Origin: Flectobacillus longus
Lineage (GTDB): Bacteria > Bacteroidota > Bacteroidia > Cytophagales > Spirosomataceae
Reading direction: 5' to 3'
NCBI RefSeq assembly: GCF_030056705.1
Contig: NZ_JASHIC010000001.1
Coordinates: 248,001 to 312,000, forward strand
DNA: 64,000 bases
In this document: positions 8,007 to 15,519 of the stretch, one piece after another
How the letters are laid out: each line of letters opens with the position of its first letter
Position numbering within the stretch: position 1 is the first letter of the stretch
The notes under the pieces: generated by a model
Seen by the model: only the letters and a program-made list of their open reading frames with translations
What the model was told of the DNA's origin: nothing
The model's database searches: none
Translations under genes and position numbers: made by a program

Positions 8007-8525
8007 ATGAAAATATTCAGCTCCGCCAAATACCTATTGATTGGCAATATCATATTGTATTCGTGTGTAAGTACAACAAAATTCGAAAGGCTTCAATCGT
8101 CCAAAGAGCGACTTACCAAAAACCTTGTGTACACCGAGAATGAATTAGGGAGCCTAAGAGAAAAAACTTATATTTTGATTAACAAATTTGATGAAGAATC
8201 ACACAAGTTGAATGAGTTAAATCAAAAAGTTAATTATTTGGCAGATGCCATAAAATTAGACAGTCTAGAGCTTGTAAAATATAAACTTAGTTTACAAGAT
8301 TATGAGGAACAATTGAGACAATGTCATGAAAGTAACTCGATGCTTGTTGCAAACTTTAACAACAAAATATCGGGGCTTCATCAACAATATCAAAAGAAAA
8401 TAAGACTTCTCAACAACAAGATAAGATTTACCAAAGCTATGCAATTACAATTGCAGCAAAAACTATTGACAGAACGACAAAAAAATGCCCAGCTTAGTCG
8501 AAAAGCAAATGTAGAAATACATTAA
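8007..8525 (+). CDS. Coiled-coil lipoprotein (hypothetical)
   Basis: A 172-residue protein with a short hydrophobic N-terminus ending in a lipobox-like IILYSC (C20), so probably exported and lipid-anchored. Nearly all the remainder (about 25-165) is predicted long helix rich in E, K, Q, L and N, with heptad-like leucine spacing, consistent with a coiled coil. No enzymatic motif is visible. It follows the two response regulators in the same direction after a 340-base gap containing an inverted repeat, so it has its own transcription unit or only loose linkage. Function unknown; envelope spacer or structural roles are typical for such proteins. Confidence 0.7.
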   Translation: MKIFSSAKYLLIGNIILYSCVSTTKFERLQSSKERLTKNLVYTENELGSLREKTYILINKFDEESHKLNELNQKVNYLADAIKLDSLELVKYKLSLQDYEEQLRQCHESNSMLVANFNNKISGLHQQYQKKIRLLNNKIRFTKAMQLQLQQKLLTERQKNAQLSRKANVEIH

Positions 8526-8559
8526 TAACTGTAACATAGGATTTTTTCTTGCTTATTTC

Positions 8560-8586
8560 ACCCTTGTTGGAAAAAACAACAAGGGT
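8560..8586 (+). terminator. Possible terminator hairpin
   Basis: A 10-bp perfect inverted repeat (ACCCTTGTTG, 8560-8569, against CAACAAGGGT, 8577-8586) with a 7-base loop lies 35 bases after the coiled-coil lipoprotein stop. The following ATTTGTATTT is only moderately T-rich. Confidence 0.5.
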
Positions 8587-8660
8587 ATTTGTATTTCACT
8601 ACCTCGCTATCCTTCTGCCTTTTTGGGGGCTTTTCTAACAAACCTGCGCAAGCCTATATT

Positions 8661-8778
8661 ATGCCTAAAAACATTATTAGTTGATGACGACCATCCCGTA
8701 GGAGTTAATTCCAACGAGGGCATAATACAATTTCTTTCTTCCAACTGGGTATATTTCCAACTTTTTGAACTCTATTAG
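8661..8778 (+). pseudogene. Probable remnant of a LuxR-type response regulator receiver
   Basis: An ATG at 8661 begins a frame that stops early. Removing one base from the A-run after CCT would join it to the frame at 8671-8778, whose translation starts TLLVDDDHPVG, the hallmark start of NarL/LuxR-type receivers, and then degrades over about 25 codons to a stop at 8776. No further receiver or helix-turn-helix sequence follows. I read this as a decayed gene fragment near the live regulators at 6581-7664. The match is short and chance cannot be excluded. Confidence 0.4.
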
Positions 8779-8909
8779 TTAATAATTTTAGGTCATTGCC
8801 CTAAGGCATGATAGTATTTTACGTTTACTACCATAATTTTAGTCCCAGACCAAAGAACTTTTGGCTTTTAAGGCCATTTTCTAAAGATTAATTAACTATA
8901 TAAATAACT

Positions 8910-11621
8910 ATGTCACTTTCTAAACTATCTGTGCTTGTTGGAGCATCCTTGGGTTTGTACTCATTTATTCACCAGCCAGCACCTACCTCAACCTATCCCT
9001 CTGAGGTTTTTACAAAGGTGGATACCTTAAATCGTCCTGACGAAAATCGTTTTACTAAAACTGTCTTATCTAATGACCTCAATGAGCCAATGGAATTGGC
9101 TGTTGCCCCCGATGGTCGTGTGTTTTTTGTGGAGCGTGCAGGAAAATTTTATGTGTATGAACCTGCCAAAAAGAAAACTCGTCTTTTGTATGATTTTCCA
9201 GTAAAAGCGGTAGACAAATACCTGAATGGGATGTTGGGTATGACGATTGACCCTAATTTTAAGGATAATCACTATTTGTATTTCTTCTATACGATTCAGG
9301 ATAAAGAACAAACCAGACAACGTATTTCTCGTATCAAGGTAGATAGCGAAAGTAATCTTGATTTGGCTAGTGAGCAATCTATTATCGAGTTCCCGATTGA
9401 TTTGGAAGTGAGTGCGCACACAGGTGGTTCACTAGCGTGGGATGCTCATGGCAATTTGTTTATTTCGACAGGTGATAATACTGTTCCGTTTGAATCGAGC
9501 GGTCATGCTCCTATTGATTCTCGTGAAGGACGTATTACGTTTGATGCGCAACGTTCGGCAGGAAATGCTAATGATTTACGTGGTAAAATTCTTCGTATTC
9601 ATGTCGAAAAAGATGGCTCTTATACTATTCCAGAAGGTAACCTTTTCCCTAAAGGAACTGCTGGTACTCGTCCTGAAATTTATGTAATGGGGTGTCGAAA
9701 CCCTTACCGTATTTCGGTAGACCCAGCTACGTCGATCGTTTACTGGGGCGAAATTGGACCAGATGCAGGAAGCGACGGCGTACAAGGACCAAGAGGTTAT
9801 GATGAATTTAACCAAGCAAAAAAAGCAGGTAACTACGGTTGGCCCTATTTTGTAGGAGATAGCAAACCTTATCACCAGTATGATTTCGCTACAAAAAAAG
9901 TGGGAGATTTATTTGATGCTAGTGCACCAATCAATAATTCTCCGAATAATACAGGTATCAAAAACCTTCCTCCTGCTCAAAAAGCGATGATTTGGTTCCC
10001 ATACAACAAATCGGCTGAATTTCCTGAGTTAGGTGTTGGTGGTCGTTGCGCTATGGGTGGTCCAGTATATCATTATGATGCCAAAATTGCTAACAAAGGC
10101 AAAATACCTTCGTATTATGACAAAGCATTATTTGTATATGATTGGATGCGCAACTGGATATTTGCTGTACGATTGGACGAAAATCAGAATTATCAATCTC
10201 TGGAGCAGTTTATGCCACAAACAGGTGATTTCCGTCGCCCTGTCGATATGGAAATCGGTTCAGATGGTTCTATATATTTGTTAGAATATGGTTCGGTATA
10301 TGGTATCGACAATGAGGATGCTCGTTTGGTAAAAATTGACTTTAACGGAGGAAACAGAGCTCCTGTGGCAAAAGCAATAGCACAAGATACCATCGGTTTG
10401 GCTCCAATGACGGTTCAGTTTAAAGGCGAACAAAGTTTGGATTATGACAAAGGCGACAAATTGTCTTATTTATGGAAATTTGAAGGAAATAATACTTCAA
10501 CCGAAGTAAACCCAAGTTACACTTTTAAGAAAAATGGTATTTATAAAGTTTCGCTAACCGTAAAAGACCAAGCAGGTATCAGCAATACCAAGGCTTTGAC
10601 AATCAAAGTGGGTAATACCTTACCAGATGTAGCTATTTCGACAGAAGAAAACAGTACTTTCTTCAAAGCTAACACAGGTAATTTGAAATACGCCGTTGAA
10701 GTAAAAGATAAGGAAGATAAAATCATCGACTCGAAACGTATAAAGGTGGTTTTGAACTATATTCCAAAAGTAAGTAGAGAACCGCAAATGGGTCACCAGC
10801 AATTAACATCTACGTTTAGTTTAGGAAAATCTTTGATTGCAGGTTCTGACTGTAAAGCTTGTCACCAACTTAATGCTCCTTCAGCGGGACCAGCATTTAA
10901 GGAAGTAGCCAAAAAATATCGTGATGATAAAACAGCTATCGCCAAACTAGCAAACAAGATTATTACTGGTGGTGGTGGTCTTTGGGGCGACCGTGAAATG
11001 AGCGCGCACCCACAACTTTCGAGAGAGGAAACTACCGAAATGGTAAAATATATCCTTTCATTGGGAACAGAACCAGTTGAAAATCGTATTGCTCCGAAAG
11101 GAACAGTGGCTTTGAAAGAGCACGTTGGCAAGGAACAAGAAGGTCGCTATGTGATTACTGCTTCGTACACAGATAAGGGTTCGTTGGTAGCTCCAGCAGG
11201 AAAGCCAAAAACAATCTTGGCTTTAAACAAAACTGCCACTTTAGTATTACGTCCAAACCGAGTATATGGTGCTGAAGCTGATGAATTACATAACCTTGGT
11301 CGTCAAGACAAGCGTTTGGGCTTTATTCATAATGGCTCTTATTTTGTTTTGAAAAATATTGATTTGAAAGGTATCAATGAATTGACTTACAAATTCTCGT
11401 CAAGAGACAAAGCTGCCACTGTGGAAGTTCATACTGGTTCGCCAACGGGTCCTGTAGTTAGCACTTTGTCGTATAGTCCAACAGGTGCGTGGGACAAATA
11501 TGCTGAGCAAACAGTGGGTATTCAAGCGCCAACGGGCAAACAGGATTTGTATTTTGTCTTTACTAAAAAAGATACTCCAAACAAAGACTTGTGTAGCCTC
11601 GAATGGGTTGAGTTTAAGTAA
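8910..11621 (+). CDS. PQQ-dependent sugar dehydrogenase-PKD-cytochrome c-CBM6-like fusion
   Basis: A 903-residue exported multidomain protein. After an N-terminal hydrophobic segment, residues about 45-475 form a glucose/sorbosone dehydrogenase six-bladed propeller (GMLGMTIDPNF, GHAPIDSR, GCRNPYRISV, GPRGYDEFN, AGNYGWPYF). A PKD domain (about 490-570) follows, then a class I cytochrome c with heme motif C648-K-A-C-H and a likely methionine ligand in REMSAHPQ. The C-terminal 140 residues resemble a CBM6-like carbohydrate-binding module. It probably oxidises a sugar in the periplasm and passes electrons to its own heme. This domain order is common in Bacteroidota genes of plant-polysaccharide use. 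Substrate is not determined. A terminator follows at 11843-11879. Confidence 0.85.
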   Translation: MSLSKLSVLVGASLGLYSFIHQPAPTSTYPSEVFTKVDTLNRPDENRFTKTVLSNDLNEPMELAVAPDGRVFFVERAGKFYVYEPAKKKTRLLYDFPVKAVDKYLNGMLGMTIDPNFKDNHYLYFFYTIQDKEQTRQRISRIKVDSESNLDLASEQSIIEFPIDLEVSAHTGGSLAWDAHGNLFISTGDNTVPFESSGHAPIDSREGRITFDAQRSAGNANDLRGKILRIHVEKDGSYTIPEGNLFPKGTAGTRPEIYVMGCRNPYRISVDPATSIVYWGEIGPDAGSDGVQGPRGYDEFNQAKKAGNYGWPYFVGDSKPYHQYDFATKKVGDLFDASAPINNSPNNTGIKNLPPAQKAMIWFPYNKSAEFPELGVGGRCAMGGPVYHYDAKIANKGKIPSYYDKALFVYDWMRNWIFAVRLDENQNYQSLEQFMPQTGDFRRPVDMEIGSDGSIYLLEYGSVYGIDNEDARLVKIDFNGGNRAPVAKAIAQDTIGLAPMTVQFKGEQSLDYDKGDKLSYLWKFEGNNTSTEVNPSYTFKKNGIYKVSLTVKDQAGISNTKALTIKVGNTLPDVAISTEENSTFFKANTGNLKYAVEVKDKEDKIIDSKRIKVVLNYIPKVSREPQMGHQQLTSTFSLGKSLIAGSDCKACHQLNAPSAGPAFKEVAKKYRDDKTAIAKLANKIITGGGGLWGDREMSAHPQLSREETTEMVKYILSLGTEPVENRIAPKGTVALKEHVGKEQEGRYVITASYTDKGSLVAPAGKPKTILALNKTATLVLRPNRVYGAEADELHNLGRQDKRLGFIHNGSYFVLKNIDLKGINELTYKFSSRDKAATVEVHTGSPTGPVVSTLSYSPTGAWDKYAEQTVGIQAPTGKQDLYFVFTKKDTPNKDLCSLEWVEFK

Positions 11622-11654
11622 TATTGAATTATGATTTGTGAATTGTGAATGTTG

Positions 11655-12307
11655 TTTTTCATCAGTAGTCAGTATCTCACTGACCAATTAGCGACAGCAA
11701 AAACTCGTATATACATAGGTAAAAGTAGTACGAAGTCCTGTCGCTTGTCGAGTGGCACATTCGACAAGGAGGGGAATAATAAGGAATATGTTCCTATTTC
11801 CGAAATCAGAAATCTCAAATCCACAATAGTTTGATTGTTTTATCGCCTTGTTGACTAACAACCAACAAGGCGATTTTTTATTACAAATGAATCTACATCC
11901 GTGGTCTGTGTCTCACTGACCAATTAGCGACAGCAAAAACTCGCATATACATAGGTACAAGCAGTACTACATCCGTGGTCTGTGTCTCACTGACCAATTA
12001 GCGACAGCAAAAACTCGCATATACATAGGTAAAAGTAGTACTACATCCGTGGTCTGTGTCTCACTGACCAATTAGCGACAGCAAAAACTCGCATATACAT
12101 AGGTAAAAGTAGTACTACATCCGTGGTCAGTGTCTCACTGACCAATTAGCGACAGCAAAACTCGCATATACATAGGTAAAAATAGTACTACATCCGTGGT
12201 CAGTGTCTCACTGACCAATTAGCGACAGCAAAACTCGCATATACATAGGTAAAAGCAGTACAATGTCTCTATCTGTGTCGAGTGTCCCACTCGACACAGA
12301 TAGAGAC
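11655..12307. repeat. Tandem hairpin-repeat array A (about 74-bp units)
   Basis: Five direct copies of a 73-74 bp unit begin at 11893, 11967, 12041, 12115 and 12188. Each starts CTACATCCGTGGTC and contains the hairpin TGGTC[A/T]GTG-TCT-CACTGACCA followed by a conserved tail. A diverged sixth copy precedes them at about 11665-11735, separated by the terminator at 11843-11879. The array closes with a 20-bp perfect inverted repeat (12265-12284 against 12288-12307) of the second hairpin type, GTCGAGTG-TCC-CACTCGAC. The same two hairpins form array B at 30848-31868. Copies are nearly identical, pointing to recent expansion. The unit is not protein coding in any convincing frame. Confidence 0.9.
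11843..11879 (+). terminator. Intrinsic terminator
   Basis: An 11-bp perfect inverted repeat (TCGCCTTGTTG at 11843-11853, CAACAAGGCGA at 11863-11873) is followed by six T residues. It lies about 220 bases after the PQQ dehydrogenase stop and just before the tandem array. Confidence 0.8.
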
Positions 12308-12362
12308 CATATTTTTAAGTTTTAAATTAAAAACTCTGCGTTTATAATTTAAAAATAATCTC

Positions 12363-12370
12363 TACCTTCG
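12363..12370 (+). promoter_or_regulatory. Possible -7 box for the toxin-like gene
   Basis: TACCTTCG matches TAnnTTTG in all but one position and lies 46 bases before the ATG at 12417, a normal leader length for this phylum. No clear -33 TTTG was found at the expected spacing, so the call is tentative. Confidence 0.35.
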
Positions 12371-12416
12371 TAACCTCAAATCAAATTAATTTCCTTTTCA
12401 ATTCACACTATTTATC

Positions 12417-13283
12417 ATGAAAACTCAACCTACCTTGAAGCACTTGATGCTTTGTACCTTATTATTATTATCATTCAGTTCATTTTCTTTTTCTGGAATT
12501 ACTATTTCAAAAGACAGTACCCGTGCTTGGATTGTTCAACTAAGCAGCAGTTTGCCAGCAGGCTCGGATACCACATTGTCAAAATGGATTCGTGATGGAT
12601 TAAACGAAAGTATCTTAAAAGGAACTTTTGACACGACCTCAAACAAGCAGAAACTTTACTCTGACCTAAACAATGCCTTGAGTATTTACCATAGAAAGGT
12701 AATTATTCGTAATTTCGACTTTGCAGGACTAGCCAACGGTACTTATCAGCCAAATGGTTTCTCTCAAGGAACACAGTTTGCCAACTTCAAAGTGAAATTA
12801 CCCAATGGTAGTTTTGACCCAGATTTTGCTGTAAGTTATGCGCCAGATGTGATGTCTTTTGTCAATAATACGGCTAGCTTAGAGCAATTACCAGAAGGGA
12901 CAAAATTGTACAGAGTGTGTAATGACGGTTGGGACCAATTCACAGGAGGCTATTGGACACGTACCAAACCGACTCAAATTTCGGAGGTAATTGGAGGAAC
13001 AGCCGTACAACCAGAGTGGAATAGCTTTAAAAATATTGTAGAATACTCCGTTCCTGCGGGTGGTATTTGGGTTTGGAGAGGATTAGCTGCAGCACAAAAA
13101 CTCTCAAATAATTTGAATATTGGTCAACCATATTTAGCTGGTGGAGGCGAACAAATTTTGATTCCACTGGTATATCGTAGATTAAAGAAGGCAGATGGAA
13201 GCTTTGATTTTAGAGCTATCAATCCAGCTATGCAAAATAGAATTACAGTATTACCAGCCAACGAATTACCATGGAAACGTTAA
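12417..13283 (+). CDS. Secreted protein with polymorphic-toxin-like C-terminal domain
   Basis: A 288-residue protein with a signal peptide (hydrophobic core about 9-26). The N-terminal half (30-155) is unfamiliar. The C-terminal part resembles catalytic ends I associate with bacterial polymorphic toxins: LYRV with R166, GGYWT at 177-181, QPEWN at 198-202, a VPAGG turn, VWRG with following AAAQ, and YLAGGGEQILIP with E245/Q246. The R ... YWT ... E order is compatible with an ADP-ribosyltransferase-like fold, but that is inference. The stop overlaps the start of a small acidic ORF by 13 bases, the arrangement expected of effector and immunity genes. An export helper or structural protein remains possible. 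Confidence 0.6.
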   Translation: MKTQPTLKHLMLCTLLLLSFSSFSFSGITISKDSTRAWIVQLSSSLPAGSDTTLSKWIRDGLNESILKGTFDTTSNKQKLYSDLNNALSIYHRKVIIRNFDFAGLANGTYQPNGFSQGTQFANFKVKLPNGSFDPDFAVSYAPDVMSFVNNTASLEQLPEGTKLYRVCNDGWDQFTGGYWTRTKPTQISEVIGGTAVQPEWNSFKNIVEYSVPAGGIWVWRGLAAAQKLSNNLNIGQPYLAGGGEQILIPLVYRRLKKADGSFDFRAINPAMQNRITVLPANELPWKR

Positions 13284-13594
13284 CTCCCGTGTACCTGAGA
13301 TTGCTCAAAGCCAATTTCGAACATTTAGTTCAGTGTTTTGCTGAACAAGAATTACTTACTGGTCAAACAGGTTTATTATTAAGACTGAGAGCAGAAGATA
13401 TTTTATCCAACTCATTGTGTCAAGCATTATCAACATCAGATATCACCGACGAAAATCTTCAATGGGTTCGTGAATCGGTCATGACTTATTTGAGATATTA
13501 TCCAGAAAATATTTCAAGTAGTAATCTTGCAACCCTCGATGATGAAATCGACATGATACTTCACAGAATTATGGAGATAGCGGAGCATTTGTAG
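13271..13594 (+). CDS. Small acidic protein, candidate immunity partner
   Basis: A 107-residue, probably all-helical and acidic protein without signal peptide or membrane segment. Its ATG at 13271 lies inside the last codons of the upstream secreted toxin-like gene (13-base overlap, different frame), so translation is likely coupled. No family is recognised. Cytoplasmic location, small size, acidic charge and overlap with a secreted effector-like protein are typical of immunity proteins, but equally fit a chaperone or an unrelated small protein. Visible acidic stretches include TLDDEID near the C-terminus. Confidence 0.6.
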   Translation: METLTPVYLRLLKANFEHLVQCFAEQELLTGQTGLLLRLRAEDILSNSLCQALSTSDITDENLQWVRESVMTYLRYYPENISSSNLATLDDEIDMILHRIMEIAEHL

Positions 13595-13831
13595 TGATGA
13601 GTTGTGAATGGTGAGTTTTGAATGATGAATTGTGAATTGTGAGTTGTCCTTGCCTAAAATAGGTTGAACTAAGTAAAAACTGTTTATTTCGGATATCGGA
13701 TGTTGGATTTCGGAAGTGTAAGCTTCTATATTTTGTAAAAAATAAAAGTATTTTGCTTCATTTCCGAAAACAGAAATCCCAAATCTGAAATTCTGTAAAA
13801 ACTCCTCACTCCGCATTCTTAACTCAGCACT
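13595..13831. other. Intergenic low-complexity sequence
   Basis: Between the candidate immunity gene and the susD terminator there is no gene. The DNA consists of degenerate short repeats: GAATTGTGAGTTGTGAATGG-type phrases at about 13593-13650, and GGATTTCGGA-type phrases at about 13690-13720, with inverted versions at 13758-13797. Similar phrases recur at 11622-11645, 11798-11830, 33915-33957 and 57717-57750. Confidence 0.5.
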
Positions 13832-13866
13832 AAAAAAATACCCCCACGTCCATATAGATGAGGGGG
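13832..13866 (-). terminator. Terminator of the susCD unit
   Basis: Read on the minus strand, a CCCCC/GGGGG stem (13862-13866 with 13841-13845) closes a 15-base loop and is followed by a run of seven T residues (13832-13838 on the plus strand are A). It lies about 35 bases after the susD stop at 13902. Confidence 0.65.
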
Positions 13867-13901
13867 ATTTTTATTATCATTCAGTTTTTCACTTATCTGT
13901 T

Positions 13902-15488
13902 TTATTTAACATCCCAGAAGATCTTCGCATCGCGAGTATCTTTACTAGAAACAGCACTATAGTTCGGGTTGAATGTACGCTCACGACCAGGGTAAGTCAA
14001 TCTGTTTGGTGGCAAAGCAAAACCTGAAGTATTGTCCGCTACAAAAGTCAATTGAGGATATTTTGTACGACGAAGTTCAGACCAAGCTTGTACCGATTGC
14101 ATAAAGCCAAATTGTACCCATTTTTGTGTCCAAATCAAGGCTAATTTTTGAGCCGAAGATCCAGCATATTTGATCGTTGAGTTTGCTAAAAAGTCATTTA
14201 CAGCTGCGGCAGATGGAGCAGTCAATTTTGGAGCTGTACTATTGCTCAAGTTATTCAAAGCATAGTAATAAGCAATTGATTGAGCTACACCTTTGTTGTA
14301 AGCCGTTGCAGCATCTGTAGTAGTTCCCCAACGCTCATACGCTTCTGCTTTCAACAAATGTGTTTCAGCCGAAGTAAAGATTACGCCAGGTAATTTGCTG
14401 TTGTACACAAACGTAGCTGAGTCAAGCACTGCATATTTACCATTAGTAATATTTGTAGCTTGGTCAGTTGAGTTCAAGTCTAAAGGCATTGCATTATAAT
14501 CTGCATTGGCTACCCATTTGCTACCATCCTGACGACCGCCTTTGTCATAAATTACTGCAATACGAGGGTCATTAGCAGGTTTTAATACTTTATCCAACAA
14601 GAACGAAGCTCCCAAATGGTTATTTGACTCATAGAAAGCATTACGCAAATTGTCGATATAAGTTGTTACTGGGTTCAACAAAGCATTTTGAGTTGTTTCT
14701 TCCAACAAAGGATATTGTGTTGGGTTATTCAACATTTCCAATACTTCTGCTTTTGCTTTTGCTTCATCCACGAATGAAATACGCATTAATGCACGCAAAC
14801 GTAAAGAGTTTGCCAAACGACGCCATTTTGTAATATCGCCTTGGAAAAGAATATCTTGCTTTTTGAACGAGCCAGCCGTTACACTACTCAAGTTAGCGGT
14901 AGCAAAATAATTTGAAGCATCTTTCAAGCCAGCAATTACGGTGTAATATACTTCCTTCGCGTCATCAAACTTTGGTGAAGTAATCGAGCCATTTAAGTTC
15001 AACATTCCTGCTTCAGAAAATGGAATATCTCCCCAAAGGTCAACCATTTGAGCAGTTTGTTCCAACATTGCTACTTTCGCTGCATTCACAAACACATCTG
15101 CACTTTGTTTTTCTGTAGCTGAAAGTTTAGCGTATTGTTTTTCTATTTCACGATAATGTGCCAAAGGACCACTACCATTACCATTAGTTGTGTAAAAATC
15201 ACCCCAACGTTGCTCAGTATATTGCGCTTGTTCACGGTAAATGAATTTATCGTTGGTAAATGAAATTACTTGAGAAAATACACCTGCGTGCGTCAACGCA
15301 AAAGTACGCATATCCCAATATTTTGGGTAGATACGATCATTGTTGAGAATTTGAGTAAAAAACTTCTCAACTGAAGGAGTCGTTGTCTGTTCAGGGTTGA
15401 GGTACAAGTCACCGAGTTGGTCTTTACAGCTACTCAAAGTAGCTACAATCGCTAACATTGCACTTATTTTGATGAATGTCTTTTTCAT
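13902..15488 (-). CDS. SusD/RagB-like outer-membrane lipoprotein
   Basis: A 528-residue SusD-family surface lipoprotein. The signal ends in a lipobox with C21 (LSSCKDQLGDLY). The rest is helix-rich with TPR-like repeats, and the C-terminal half shows the usual family features such as HLLKAEAYERWG and the W/Q-rich ALIWTQKWVQFGF region. SusD proteins sit on the outer leaflet as the lid of a SusC transporter and bind glycan or other ligands. It follows susC by 31 bases on the same strand. The N-terminal layout looks closer to the SusD-like type 2 group than to starch-type SusD. Substrate cannot be read from sequence; neighbouring enzymes suggest pectic glycans. Confidence 0.92.
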   Translation of the reverse strand: MKKTFIKISAMLAIVATLSSCKDQLGDLYLNPEQTTTPSVEKFFTQILNNDRIYPKYWDMRTFALTHAGVFSQVISFTNDKFIYREQAQYTEQRWGDFYTTNGNGSGPLAHYREIEKQYAKLSATEKQSADVFVNAAKVAMLEQTAQMVDLWGDIPFSEAGMLNLNGSITSPKFDDAKEVYYTVIAGLKDASNYFATANLSSVTAGSFKKQDILFQGDITKWRRLANSLRLRALMRISFVDEAKAKAEVLEMLNNPTQYPLLEETTQNALLNPVTTYIDNLRNAFYESNNHLGASFLLDKVLKPANDPRIAVIYDKGGRQDGSKWVANADYNAMPLDLNSTDQATNITNGKYAVLDSATFVYNSKLPGVIFTSAETHLLKAEAYERWGTTTDAATAYNKGVAQSIAYYYALNNLSNSTAPKLTAPSAAAVNDFLANSTIKYAGSSAQKLALIWTQKWVQFGFMQSVQAWSELRRTKYPQLTFVADNTSGFALPPNRLTYPGRERTFNPNYSAVSSKDTRDAKIFWDVK

Positions 15489-15519
15489 ACTTTTCTAAAT
15501 AAAATGTCTGATTGGTTGA

